Of a DNA stretch of 64,000 nt, positions 11,866-21,204 are shown piece after piece. The notes beneath the pieces are model-generated. The model was given only the letters and a program-made list of their open reading frames with translations. It made no database searches and was not told the DNA's origin. This stretch comes from JAFAXD01 sp963760435 (GTDB lineage: Bacteria > Pseudomonadota > Alphaproteobacteria > Rhizobiales > Xanthobacteraceae). The position numbers were made by a program, and so were the translations under genes. Where the stretch lies: assembly GCA_963760435.1 (NCBI GenBank), contig CAVXDE010000048.1, positions 1 through 64,000 on the forward strand, read 5' to 3'. How positions within the stretch are numbered: the stretch's first letter is position 1; the number at the start of each line of letters is the position of its first letter.

Positions 11866-12712
11866 CGCGCTGGAGAAGCCGGGTGATAATCCAAATACCC
11901 CCGCGGCCCGACGAGTACATGTTGCCCAGAGTGTTGACCTTCATGCCGTCGGTCATTCCGGGCGCAATGTCGGCGCTCATATGTCCCGCGCGGCTGCCGT
12001 TCGCGTAAAAATATATTTCGTCGGGTGAGAACGCGAGGCCGTTGGTGGTGGGAATATCATCGGTCAACCGCATGACTTTGCCGCTCTTCACCATGTAAAC
12101 CGCCTGGTAAGGCAGGCCCATGCTCGGGTCTTGTCGCCTTGCCGCAGGGCACCGAACATGTCGGTGAAGTAAACGGCGCCGCCCTTCTTGACCACCACGT
12201 CATTGTTGCCGTTGAAGCGCTTGCCGTCGTACCTGTCGGCAAGAACCGTGCGTTTGCCATTCGGCTCGATCCGATCGATCCAGCGGCCAGCGAAGGTCGC
12301 GATGACGAGCCGGCCTTGCGGGTCGAGTGCCAGACCGTTGGAGCCATTCACGTACAATTTCGCGAATGCTGGATCGTTGGGGTCCTTGCCATTGTTGAAG
12401 TCGAAACCGACGCGCCAGATACCAGGTTTGGTGTAACCGCTATGATCCAGATAAACCGAGGCTTCCCCGCCCGGTGTCAGCTTGGAGATCACGTTCGCGC
12501 GAATGTCGCTGAACAGCAGGTAGCCCGCCTTGCCCTTCTGCACCCAAACGCCTCGGTGAAGCCAAAGCCGCGTTTGACGACCTCCACCTTCGCGTCCGGA
12601 TCGATTTAATTTGTCGAGAGCGGGATCGAGTTTTGCCACATCCCGCCAAGCGCCGCCGTCGCGTACACGCAACTCGCGAAGCCGACAGACCGATGACTTG
12701 CATCGAATACAT
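11852..12712 (-). CDS. SMP-30/gluconolactonase-like beta-propeller protein (frameshifted)
   Basis: The family are six-bladed propellers that hydrolyse lactones using a bound divalent metal. Blocks seen across three frames are 'GVWVQKGKAGYLLFSDI', 'SNGLALDPQGRLVIATFAG' (the conserved Asn-Gly-Leu blade), 'FNGNNDVVVKKGGAVYFTD' (the NDxxxxxxG-yFTD metal-site region) and 'PTTNGLAFSPDEIYFYANG'. The C-terminus is abnormal: after 'NTLGNMYSSGRGGIWII' the expected last strand is lost and a short unrelated tail follows. The N-terminus near 12712 is uncertain and no clean signal peptide is seen. It diverges from the Bug receptor gene at 12840. Confidence 0.65.
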
Positions 12713-12839
12713 TGTGGGCCTCCCTCCGTAGCCTTATGGTTCTACAATAGCTTAGCTCCGCGTCGGAGCCCAATATCTTAGCTGGTCAGCGATGGTATAA
12801 GGCGGAGGGGATGCGAGAGTCAAAACGTGGGAGGATCAA

Positions 12840-13826
12840 ATGCTGAGCCGCCGTAATCTGCTCCGCTCAGCCGCTGTGTTGGCCTCGGGCATGGCCCCTT
12901 TATCAGCGCGCGCCGCTGCCGAGGCGGACAACTATCCCGAAGGCCCGATCAAATCGATCTGCCCGTTCGGGCCGGGGTCAGGCGCCGATACCAAGGTCAG
13001 ATTTTATTCCAACAAGCTCTCGCAGGTCACCGGTAAACCGGTCATCGTCGAGAACAGGCCAGGCGCGCTGGGCAACATCGCAACCGAGGCCGTAGCCCGC
13101 GCCAAGCCGGACGGCTACACGATCTACATTGCGCCGGGCAGCTCGACACTGGCCGCGGCGCCCTGTCTATTCAAGAAGCTCGGCTACGACCCGATCAATG
13201 ATTTCGAGCACATCACCACGCTCAGCGCCTCCGCCTTTGCGCTTGTCGTTCCGGGTAGCAGTCCGTTCAAATCGGTGCCCGAACTCACGGATTATCTGAC
13301 GGAGAAGGGCGATGCAGCTTCCTATGGATCGATTGCGCCGCCCAGCCTGGTCGCCGCGGAGATCTACAAACAGGCGTTCGGGCTCAAGACCGTGGAGGTC
13401 AAATACAAGGAGCAGGGCCCACTGCTCAACGATCTGTTCAGCGGTCAGCTTGTATTCTTCTTCAGCGATCTCACCACCATCCATGGTCAGTTGAAGGAGG
13501 GCCGCATCCGTCCGCTTGCGGTGACGTCAGCCAAGCGGCTGAATTCGGCGCCGGACATCCCGGGCGCCGAGGAGGCCGGCATTTCCGGTATGGACGTGAT
13601 CACTTGGTGGTCGGTGCACGTCCCGGCCAAGACTCCCAAGCCGATCTGCAACAATCTCGAAGCTTGGTTCAATACAATCGCGGTCGCACCGGACGTGGTG
13701 GCGTTCAACGCCGCAGTCGCCTCCGACGTCCTCCCCGGCAACTCACAATTCCTCAAGGAGTTGTTGTTGAAACAGACCGTGGCCTGGCGCGACTACGCGC
13801 GGCTGGCGCACCTCGAGCCGGAGTAG
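12840..13826 (+). CDS. Bug-family (tripartite tricarboxylate transporter) solute receptor
   Basis: An intact 328-residue periplasmic binding protein. GGGAGG lies just upstream of ATG 12840. Residues 1-27 form a twin-arginine-like signal peptide (MLSRRNLLRSAAVLASG). The mature part carries the Bug pattern: 'KSICPFGPGSGADTKVRF', 'GKPVIVENRPGALGNIATE', 'AKPDGYTIYIAPGSS' and the C-terminal 'WWSVHVPAKTPKP'. Bug proteins capture carboxylates or small organic acids for TctAB permeases, but no TctA or TctB gene is nearby, as is usual for the many orphan Bug receptors. The ligand is unknown. Confidence 0.88.
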   Translation: MLSRRNLLRSAAVLASGMAPLSARAAAEADNYPEGPIKSICPFGPGSGADTKVRFYSNKLSQVTGKPVIVENRPGALGNIATEAVARAKPDGYTIYIAPGSSTLAAAPCLFKKLGYDPINDFEHITTLSASAFALVVPGSSPFKSVPELTDYLTEKGDAASYGSIAPPSLVAAEIYKQAFGLKTVEVKYKEQGPLLNDLFSGQLVFFFSDLTTIHGQLKEGRIRPLAVTSAKRLNSAPDIPGAEEAGISGMDVITWWSVHVPAKTPKPICNNLEAWFNTIAVAPDVVAFNAAVASDVLPGNSQFLKELLLKQTVAWRDYARLAHLEPE

Positions 13827-14449
13827 AGCACTGTAGCATTTGCTCGAGCCCTACTGCGGGTTCGGCAGCCGCTCGATCGAACTCTGGAGTCAAACAACTT
13901 GCGATCAAGTGATGTTGCTGCGAGCGGCTGAGGTTAATTCAGCTCAAAAGCTATCAAGCCATAGCTTTGGTGTCCAGGCATTGCTTGGGCGCGCTCGCGT
14001 TTGTTTGAGCTCCTACCTGAACTGGATCAGAGTAAGGGCAATAAAGATCAGTGAGGTTGGAGGGCCCGGTATCCCCCGAGTTCGACCCTATTCTGAGCAC
14101 AGCAGCGCGCATTGCTCCTATCGCAAGCACCTCATACTCACGGGTGCGAGCAGCATGATCGGGTGCAATCGAGATTATCTCCGGGCCCGGCTTGGTCGCA
14201 TGTAAGGCAAGTGAGTGATACGGACAGGCAAGTTGCGGATCACTTGCAAATAGGCTGGCTCGACCGGATCTTCAGCCGTCCATCGCGTCCCGACAAATTG
14301 GTCCACAACGGCCACCCGCGCCGCCGTAACCTGGGCGACCGCGGACTCGTGCTGTGAAGAACCGGCATAGGCCCGAGGTAAGACCGGCACAAGGTTGTTT
14401 GCTAGCGCTAATCGCACGTACGCCTCAATAAGTTGAGGAAGCAGTGCAG
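13827..14449. other. Mostly non-coding stretch with one weak minus-strand ORF
   Basis: Between the Bug gene and the repeat at 14450 I see no clear gene. The best candidate is a minus-strand frame at 14175-14417, open further upstream, reading 'LIEAYVRLALANNLVPVLPR' and then 'VAQVTAARVAVVDQFVGTRW'. It has protein-like composition but matches no family I know and lacks a good start, so it may be a gene fragment. Confidence 0.3.
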
Positions 14450-14520
14450 AACTGAGACTGGGCGGCGAGATTCGCCTGTTTCGGTTGTCTAACCGGTCTC
14501 AGTCGATAACAAATGAGTCT
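14450..14520 (+). repeat. Dispersed repeat, copy 1 (blocks A then B)
   Basis: Block A (14450-14490) contains CTGAGACT, a near-palindrome around GCGAGATTCGC, and CCTGTTTCG. Block B (14491-14520) begins AACCGGTCTCAGTC and continues ATAACAA. Both blocks recur with few differences at 26735-26846 but in the order B then A, which fits a tandem unit of roughly 110 bases cut at different points. Confidence 0.7.
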
Positions 14521-15061
14521 TTGGTCGGGACATCCTCCGCGGAAGAATAATGACCGAGCGTATTGAACCAGCTGATTACGATCACCTGATCGTTTCGCGT
14601 AGAGAGGATCGCCCAATCGACCGATAAGATCAGCAGCCTCCACAAGTCTCGGCTCCAGATCTCCACCAGAGCCATTACGATCCCGAGGTGGTGGGAAGCG
14701 GGTAGCCTCAATCGCATTTGCCACCCTTTTTGCATCAATGCCTGGAGATTTACCTAACCGCTCCAAAACGAACATCTTGACGATCGACATGATATGGCGC
14801 GAGAGCTTCATCGGATGCACCTCGCGGCAAGCTCACTGTACTACCGGTTTCGTCGATAACAAAAATCGTTGTCGTATCGCCTCGCAATGCACCCCGGACG
14901 TATCCGATATCGTGGAGCAAACACGCGACCGGCTCGACCGCCTCCGAAAGCCCGGCCTGGGCTCGCCATGCCAAATCCGAGACCTGCTCTCCGCGTCGCT
15001 CTGCGTTTTCCGTTTTCACCGTACGCGCGCGCGTATGCAGTAGAACAGGAAAAACCGTCAC
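14521..15061 (-). pseudogene. HD-domain phosphohydrolase-like gene, broken and truncated
   Basis: Read from 15061, the conserved stretch is 'HTRARTVKTENAERRGEQV', then 'ACLLHDIGYVRGALRGDTT' with the His-Asp pair of an HD domain, 'TVSLPRGASDEALAPYHVD', and in the next frame 'KMFVLERLGKSPGIDAKRV', 'AIEATRFPPPRD' and 'LEPRLVEAADLIGRLGDP'. The C-terminal part then drifts and runs into the dispersed repeat at 14520. No start codon is evident. HD proteins hydrolyse phosphoesters or nucleotides; this copy is likely inactive because both ends are damaged. Confidence 0.6.
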
Positions 15062-15162
15062 GAAGCGTCAACTCGGGGCAGTCGCTGGTGAGGCTTAGAA
15101 AGCGCGGGTCTCGGAGTGCCCGACCTAAGCACTGATTCACGTGTCGAACTATCCAGGCGCGA

Positions 15163-15459
15163 TCAATCACTGCCAAACAGCTCGTCCGTCGCGGTGACCA
15201 GGCCCACATCCGGGTTCTTTGCGCAGTATTCGCCGATCTTCTTGGCGTTGCCGACGAACCGCTCTTTATCGATGATGGGTGGTGCGCTTGCATCCTGATA
15301 GTAGCCGTCGAGCCATGCCAGCACGATGCCGACGGTGTCCTTGTCGGCGTTGACGAACTGACTGCATTTCCATGTTGCGATATTGATCACGTCGGCACAA
15401 CTGGCGCCGATCCCGAGCAGGGTGCTTGCGAGCAGCGAAGCGGCAAAAAAAGCTTTCAT
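15163..15459 (-). CDS. HdeA/HdeB-like small periplasmic protein
   Basis: ATG 15459 gives a 98-residue protein with a clear signal peptide (MKAFFAASLLASTLLGIGAS) and a mature part with two Cys spaced as in HdeA-like acid-stress chaperones: 'WKCSQFVNADKDTVGIVLAW' and 'KKIGEYCAKNPDVGLV'. A GGAGAGG ribosome site lies directly upstream. HdeA/B proteins protect periplasmic proteins at low pH; many rhizobial genomes carry several divergent copies. A second, more distant relative is at 51718-52116. Confidence 0.7.
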   Translation of the reverse strand: MKAFFAASLLASTLLGIGASCADVINIATWKCSQFVNADKDTVGIVLAWLDGYYQDASAPPIIDKERFVGNAKKIGEYCAKNPDVGLVTATDELFGSD

Positions 15460-15917
15460 AGCCTCTCCCTCCAAGCAGGTCGATCTGCCTTGCGTTCGGT
15501 CGTGGCAGGCCCGTCGCGGTCAGTGCTTCCCCTTAGTCCTGATTTTGATCAGCTGATGTGAGCAAGCTCACACTGCTTCGATTTTTACTTTGAGCCGACC
15601 AAACTGGTGGTTGCGCGCGCGTTCATGAGCGCCTAACGAGTGAGCCGAGCGACGCTGCGCACAAAGTCCTCGGGGCAATGAACCGGCAGCCCGGCAGCCA
15701 CGGTGCGGATCATACCCCCGCCCGGCCCGCCGGTGACGCTCGGCAACATGCGCGAGATGGGCGATGATGACGGTTACGCCATTTTGAGGTGTTTGTTGGG
15801 TTAGTGATAATTGCGCGCTCATCATGATCGCTCTGGCGGTGAGGCGACGGCACGACTGATGAAGCCCAATTCGAGCGCGACCCGGCGGATCGCCAAGGGC
15901 TGGAATTCAGACCCAAA
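15460..15917. other. Intergenic stretch without a supported gene
   Basis: Open frames here (for example 15568-15825 on the minus strand) are Arg/His-rich and look like reading-frame noise. The first 30 bases hold the promoter side and ribosome site of the HdeA-like gene. No repeat or RNA was recognised. Confidence 0.4.
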
Positions 15918-16190
15918 TCAACATTCAGCAGGTTCCGCAGCGGCGGCAAGCGACGCGGAGGCACGAAGCACGCGGTTAACCGCCATAAAACCCCAGGCCG
16001 AGGCCACGGGGTTGTAGTCGAGGACAGCTTGCCCGGCATTTGTCACCGTAATCAACACATTTCTCAGACTGACAGGGTGTTCTTCGACATAGCCGAGTTC
16101 CAGGAGGCGCTGATGGCCGGGGCTACGCTGCCCGCCATTTATGATGCGCGTGCGTTCGCCATAGTAGTGCAGCAACTCGGAGTCGGTCAT
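15918..16190 (-). CDS. Hypothetical protein, 90 residues
   Basis: The ATG at 16190 (MTDSELLHYYGERTRIINGG) was preferred to upstream starts because the longer N-terminus is Pro/Ser-rich and unlike a protein start. The core reads 'QRLLELGYVEEHPVSLRNVL' followed by 'ITVTNAGQAVLDYN', which resembles a winged-helix beta hairpin. The tail is hydrophobic and Ala-rich. No family is recognised. Confidence 0.4.
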   Translation of the reverse strand: MTDSELLHYYGERTRIINGGQRSPGHQRLLELGYVEEHPVSLRNVLITVTNAGQAVLDYNPVASAWGFMAVNRVLRASASLAAAAEPAEC

Positions 16191-16299
16191 ATTCTTCACC
16201 GGTCGGGCTGAATGGCTTCTCGGTAGACTTTTGGTTTCTGGTGGTGAATAAACCATTAAGTCCAAGCACCCAGCCGCCCCCCCCAATGACGGCTCGAAG

Positions 16300-16506
16300 A
16301 TGAAGCCTGCGGAAAATTATCGTCGCTTAGCCGAAGAGGAAGCGTCGCTTGCCGGAGAGGCCTTTTCCAATGAAAGCAGGGCACAGCATTATGCGATGGC
16401 CGCCTATTACACTCGGTTGGCGGACGCGAAAGAAAGGCTAGCGATAACGACGGAAGTCGGGACCGGAGAGGCCGGCAGCGAGGATCCCGCGCCGCTCACA
16501 AAATGA
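16300..16506 (+). CDS. Small conserved Rhizobiales-type protein, 68 residues
   Basis: ATG 16300 gives MKPAENYRRLAEEEASLAGE and then 'SRAQHYAMAAYYTRLADAKE', a two-helix, Glu/Ala-rich cytoplasmic protein. Small proteins of this pattern are common in Bradyrhizobium-like genomes and have no assigned role. The start is supported by codon bias; the ribosome site is weak. Confidence 0.5.
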   Translation: MKPAENYRRLAEEEASLAGEAFSNESRAQHYAMAAYYTRLADAKERLAITTEVGTGEAGSEDPAPLTK

Positions 16507-17105
16507 ACGCTGCACGTGCCGGCAAAGAAAAGCTGAGGATAACGACGAAACTGAGGTTACCGACCATGCCCAGAATCTGACCAAAATTTAAGCTCTCAGT
16601 AACTCGATCGTAGGACGATTGGGGACGATCGCCACCGATGAGTGGGGGGGCTGCTCGCATGGACACGCCATCATACGTCAACATCCTGTTTCGCATTTGC
16701 AGGCCACGACCGGCAAAGAAGTAAAGCGGCGGTCGCCACAGCGGGTGGGGCTACCGAAAACTGATATGGTCGGACCGCCCCGCCAATACCGCGAACGGCT
16801 TGCTCAAGTTGAGCGAGACTTTGCAAGCATCAAGTGGGTCGCCCACGTGCAACCTACCTGCGAAAGCTGATGTTTTTTCCGGGCGCGGCGGTCTGACCGG
16901 CGTCAACAAATTTCCTTGCAACACACGCCGCCAGCCGGCTGTCTTTTCGACACCGCCGCCTTTGAAACCGTCGCGCAGACCTAACGACGTGTTGAAAGGC
17001 ACGCTGCTGAAATCGCTCTAAATCAGCACATCGCCGATACCTAGGCAACCCGCCACGAATGGTTTAATCCCAATGTCCTCGCCACCGTGATATGCCCTTG
17101 CCCGA
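16507..17105. other. Intergenic stretch without a supported gene
   Basis: Overlapping frames on both strands (16751-17002 minus and 16800-17021 plus) have no recognisable motifs. I see no tRNA or terminator-like hairpin. Confidence 0.4.
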
Positions 17106-17438
17106 TCAATCCAAGTGGTCAACCAAACGCCGGTATCGACGCGGTCGCGGCGCGGCCTTGAAATGTTGATGGTACAAGCCCGGCGTCACGCCGCGTTCGC
17201 CGTTCAACGCAAGCGACGGGAATTTTTCCAACACGATGTTTCGGAATTCAACAAATTGGGTCTCAGTCGGCAGGATTTCGGGGGGCGGCTGGGGAGATGC
17301 GCGCTGAATAATGCTGACCGAAGGCCGTTCACGCGCCGGCGGTGCCGGCGTCGGCTGTGGGTCGAGCCTAGCGACGCGCCGGGTGAGAGCTTCAACTTGG
17401 TTTTCAAGTTCGGCGATGCGATCTAGCTGTGTAGTCAT
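17106..17438 (-). CDS. Hypothetical coiled-coil protein, 110 residues
   Basis: ATG 17438 follows a GAGGA ribosome site by 7 bases and was preferred to the longer frame starting at GTG 17639. The N-terminus 'MTTQLDRIAELENQVEALTR' is a short coiled coil, followed by a Pro-rich linker and 'FVEFRNIVLEKFPSLALNGE', a segment seen in uncharacterised Rhizobiales proteins. The last 30 residues look out of frame. Function unknown. Confidence 0.4.
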   Translation of the reverse strand: MTTQLDRIAELENQVEALTRRVARLDPQPTPAPPARERPSVSIIQRASPQPPPEILPTETQFVEFRNIVLEKFPSLALNGERGVTPGLYHQHFKAAPRPRRYRRLVDHLD

Positions 17439-17996
17439 CCAGATCCTCGCTTGTTTGTCTGTTAAATTGCTCACGGGCCGCGGCAACAGCGATGCAAAAC
17501 ACCGTGCCGCGGACCGCAAGACGGCCGAGGAGCCCGGTCCGCCAGCGGAGTCTTCGGACTGGTGAGGTCCGAGGTGCCGCTGCCACCGAAGAGAGCCCGC
17601 GGGCCGCGAGAAGTTGTTGGGGTTGTTCATCGACAGCACGATCGCGATGCCGCCTATGATCAGGAGCTTGCCGTAGCGCTGCCAGGGCGAATCCGTGTTG
17701 GCGGGGGCGATCGATCACGTCCACATGCTCGCCCGGCCCTCACGTAAGTCGAGCAGGTTCCGGGCCCCGATAGTCCATTGTTCGTGATTCAATACCGCAC
17801 GTCGGTTCAGCCCGCGCCACCCTCTAGGAAAAACATCCATAAGAACATCGATTTAGGGGAAAAAGCTGGCCGGCGCCGATGCAAACACGACAATAAATCA
17901 CAGGTGGACAGTGGGCGCTGTTATCTGGCCGAACGCGATCACCTGCGCCTGGATCACGCCGCCCGGCTATTGACACCAAACCGGACGGAAGAAAAC
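17439..17996. other. Stretch with a possible broken membrane-protein gene
   Basis: On the minus strand near 17700-17610 one frame reads 'WQRYGKLLIIGGIAIVLSMN', a plausible single membrane helix, but an in-frame TGA lies just upstream and the rest is Arg-rich noise. The remainder to 17996 shows nothing I can support. Confidence 0.3.
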
Positions 17997-18290
17997 TCAA
18001 AGCTTGCCGTCGCGCTTTGCTTGAACGTTTTCAAAGCGCGCGAGAAATTCCTCAGGAGAGAGCTTGATACCCTGCTTCTGCGGTGGCGCGGTGACCGGAT
18101 CGGCATCGGCCGGCCGCCCAGCCCGCGCGACCGCAGCGATGATCCGCGCTGGCGTCGCGACGAAGCTATCCAGCTCGCCCGCGAGGGGGTCGAGTTGATC
18201 GCGGGTTTTCAACAACTGGCCGTGCTGGCGGCGCTCGCGCTCAGCCAGTTGACCCTGCTTCTCGATTAGTTCGCCGACGTCGCCACGCAC
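17997..18290 (-). CDS. Hypothetical helical protein, 97 residues
   Basis: The frame from 18290 reads 'MRGDVGELIEKQGQLAERER', a probable coiled coil, then 'DSFVATPARIIAAVARAGRP' and a C-terminal 'IKLSPEEFLARFENVQAKR'. Composition is protein-like, but no family or strong ribosome site is seen and the true start may lie upstream. It could be a fragment. Confidence 0.35.
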   Translation of the reverse strand: MRGDVGELIEKQGQLAERERRQHGQLLKTRDQLDPLAGELDSFVATPARIIAAVARAGRPADADPVTAPPQKQGIKLSPEEFLARFENVQAKRDGKL

Positions 18291-18847
18291 AGCCGGCGAA
18301 ACGGACCGGACAAAGTCGAGCTTGAGTGTGGGATTTGCGCGTGTCGGTCAGTATCCCAAGTCGAAAAGACTATGAATGTCGCGCCAAAGTATCAGGCAAT
18401 TTCTGGCCTCGTGTGCTCCGCCAGGAAACATTGATCTGCTTGTGAACCCGGTCGCCGCTCTGACGCGATTTTTAATCTGAGCTAAGGAAGGGGTACACAC
18501 GTCAGGCCCTCACAGCCATCCGCGCTCGCCGAATGTAGCAAGATCAATTCCAGGCGGTGCATACCATCCCGCCGAGCCGTAGCGAGCGCCAAGTTTCAGA
18601 GCGACCTTCGCCTTCGCACAATGCCGAGCTATTTACGGCGCAATGCACTTGCATAATCCCGGTCCTACCCGCCACCCGCCCGGCTTCATGGCGCCCCTGC
18701 CTACCGAGTAATGGCCGCACGGCGCCGTCGGGAGCCCCCGACTAAAACGCGTTTTGGTGACGCAGGTCACACCGCTTTGACCGGTGTCATGGCAGGTGTG
18801 CTGTGGGATAGCCCCACGGTCGGGGGGTACAAACGCTCCGCTCCGCA
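18291..18847. other. Intergenic stretch without a supported gene
   Basis: No protein-like frame of meaningful length and no recognisable RNA. A TTTTGGTGACGCAGGTCAC block near 18753 is a near-palindrome (GTGACGCAGGTCAC) that could be a regulator site for the downstream gene, but this is a guess. Confidence 0.3.
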
Positions 18848-19511
18848 ATGCGGTGCCGCGGGTGCTTCCTCGCGGTGATTTTCACTACTGTCATGTTCAT
18901 CGGACACGCGGCCGGACAAACGCTGCAATGTCCAGTGACGCCTGCCGCACGCACTCCTCATTCCCCTGTCTCTGCAGAGCAGACGCAAACGGCCCGATCC
19001 GCTCTCCAGACCCCAATTCGGAAAACGATCCCGGTCGGCGGATGGAAAGGTGCCAATTCCCTACGGAAGCCATCGATGCCGCACCTTGTCACATCGCTAT
19101 GGGCGAAGCCGCCGATGAGATTTTAGGTCGGCCGGCATTCCCATCTTTCAAAGCGCGGATTGAAGTGGATCTCATCGTGCTTTCTGTGTCCGAGCTTGGC
19201 TTGGGCGACCAAGCTCCTCTCGCTGAAATCTATACCCGGGCGACTGCGCTTGGATTTGCATTATGCCCTGCCGAGGTTGGCCCTGAGCTGCGGCTAAGTT
19301 ATCTCGATCAGCCGGTCTTTTACATATCGGGATGAAACCTGTCGCGCGATATGGCGGGGAATTGATAGACTTTAGGGTCGGCAATGGGGGAGCCGGGCTA
19401 GGGCTTTATGGTGGCCACGCAAGTCCGGATGTGATGATGCCGGGTGAAGTCCGATTTGTCTTTGTCCGGCCGACCGTTATGAGTCATTCCGACGACTTGG
19501 CAAAACGATAA
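18848..19511 (+). CDS. Secreted protein of unknown function, conserved in Rhizobiales (frameshifted)
   Basis: ATG 18848 opens with a signal peptide (CFLAVIFTTVMFIGHAAG). After one frame change near 19045 the conserved core reads 'GRPAFPSFKARIEVDLIVLS' and 'SELGLGDQAPLAEIYTRATA', then 'LGFALCPAEVGPELRLSYLD'. A second change at about 19333 restores 'MKPVARYGGELIDFRVGNGG' and 'GEVRFVFVRPTV' to the stop at 19511. I recall this core as an uncharacterised family (EDLVVVS-VAELG and CPAEVGPQLRLQY patterns), found with and without signal peptides. Function unknown. Confidence 0.55.
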
Positions 19512-19576
19512 ATGCGCGACCAACTCCGACACAGCCTGGGCGTGCTAATGATACCCCTTCACGGGGAGGAAATTTG

Positions 19577-20579
19577 ATGCTCGTCAGGGGAACGAACCGG
19601 CGCGCCTTGATCGCGGGGCTCGGCAGCGCAGTGGCGGCATGGCCGGTGCTGGCTCTGGGGCAGCAGCCTGACCGCTCCAAGCGAATTGGGGTGCTCATGG
19701 ATACGGATGAAAATGATCCATTCGCCCAGGCGCGTCTGACTAAGCTGCGCGAACGGTTAAAAGAGCTTGGCTGGACAGAAGGGCAAAACTTTCGGTTAGA
19801 TATTCGCTGGGGCTCCGGTAGCACTGCTCAATTCCTGCGGCTTGCGGCAGAGTTGGTTTCACTTGCACCTGATGTCCTTGTCGCTCCAACCACCTCAACG
19901 GTGGCGGCATTGCAACGGGCGACCCCCACTATACCCATAGTGTTCACCGGGGTGATCGATCCCGTCGGTGCAGGAATTGTGGAGAGCCTGGCACATCCGG
20001 GCGGTAACGCCACGGGATTTATCGGCTTCGAATATACGATTGGGGCGAAATGGCTTGAGTTGCTCAAAGAGATCGCGCCTCACGTGACCAGGGTGGCGGT
20101 GCTACGCGACCCCTCGATTGCTGCGGGAATTGGCCAGTTTGCTGCAATTCAGGCGACTGGAGAAACAGCTATCAACTTGAGCGTGATCCCATCCCAGGAT
20201 GCTGGAAAGATTGAACAAGGGATCGCAGCTTTCGCCAGAAGTCCCAGTGGGGGAGCTCATCGTGACCGCAAGCCCCTTCGAAGCAAACCATCCTGATTTA
20301 GTTGCCGGACTAGCTGTACGGCACAAACTTCCTGCGGTCTTTCCGTTTAGTTATTTCGTCGCAGCGGGGGGACTGATGTCCTATGGCCCGGACCTCGTGG
20401 GCCTGTCTCGTCAAGCGGCTGATTATATTGATCGCATTCTCAGAGGCGAGAAGCCTGCCGATCTCCCAGTGCACGCACCAATCAGATACGACCTGTCAAT
20501 CAATCTGAAGACTGCAAAGGCACTCGATCTGAGCGTGCCCTCCACGTTGCTCGCCCGCGCCGACGAGGTCATCGAATGA
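19577..20579 (+). CDS. ABC transporter substrate-binding protein (ABC_sub_bind/TrpX-like; one frameshift)
   Basis: ATG 19577 follows GAGGAAATTT and starts a twin-arginine-like signal (NRRALIAGLGSAVAAWPVLA). Family blocks are 'RIGVLMDTDENDPFAQARL', 'LKELGWTEGQNFRLDIRW', 'DVLVAPTTSTVAALQRAT', 'PIVFTGVIDPVGAGIVESL' and the C-terminal 'VFPFSYFVAAGGLMSYGPDL' with 'YIDRILRGEKPADLPV'. A one-base shift near 20250 splits the frame. The TGA stop at 20577-20579 is immediately followed, with no gap, by the 5' end of a group II intron. Related proteins bind amino acids or unknown small molecules; permease genes are absent here. Confidence 0.8.
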
Positions 20580-20948
20580 GTGCGCCAGGCAAAGCTGGTG
20601 CGATCCAGCCGGTGGAAGTCCGGCCCAAGTAAGGAGTAGCGTCCGCTTGGTAGCGAGTGTTGCGTGGCCACTGGCGACAGTGGTTGCGAAGCGTACACAG
20701 CGATTGCATGGGGTGTGGGATTGAGCCACGAAAGATCAGACATCGCAGGGGCCGAGGGTTTTCATTCGCTCGAAGGCAACATGTGCGGCACCGTTATGCG
20801 AGGTGCTGACGCCCTGCCGGGGTCTAAGGCCACATCACGTGCAAAGGGATCGCATCGGAACCTGGGAGATCTCGGGTTTGGCCATCGGTGTCGAGTCGGT
20901 GCCGAGTACAGTGGTCCGCATCGGGAAGGCGAGGAGCCGAAGCCGATG

Positions 20949-21132
20949 ATGCACGGACCCGAGAAGTCGGACCTCGTCATAGTAGCTGTGAAGCCGGCGA
21001 ACAAAGCGGAGCGACCGCAGCGGAGTTGGTGGAGCGAAGGGCGGGGACCAAGGGGAATGCGGACCAGCAAAGCACGTACTGGACTCAGAGCCAGGCACGC
21101 GTGTCAAAGGCGCTGGAGCGCATACGGCAGCG
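20949..21132 (+). pseudogene. ltrA: Group II intron reverse transcriptase/maturase, N-terminal remnant
   Basis: From ATG 20949 the frame reads MHGPEKSDLVIVAVKPANKA, then with one frame change 'ATAAELVERRAGTKGNADQQ' and 'QARVSKALERIRQ'. This is the characteristic leader of LtrA-type intron proteins in proteobacteria. The RT fingers-palm (YxDD), maturase X and endonuclease domains are missing: after IRQ the sequence jumps to the intron's 3' RNA domains. It cannot encode a working enzyme. Confidence 0.75.
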
Positions 21133-21156
21133 GTTGCCGTCACACACCCGAGGCAG

Positions 21157-21189
21157 GAGCCGTATGCGGGAAAGCCGCACGTACGGATC
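21157..21189 (+). ncRNA. Group II intron domain V
   Basis: Thirty-three bases beginning GAGCCGTATGCGG and ending CCGCACGTACGGATC fold as the two-part domain V hairpin: lower stem GAGCCGTA with TACGGATC (one G-A mismatch), a CG bulge, upper stem TGCGG with CCGCA, and a GAAAG loop. The AGC catalytic triad is present. This is the best-conserved mark of the intron. Confidence 0.85.
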
Positions 21190-21204
21190 TGGGCGGGGGG
21201 CGCG

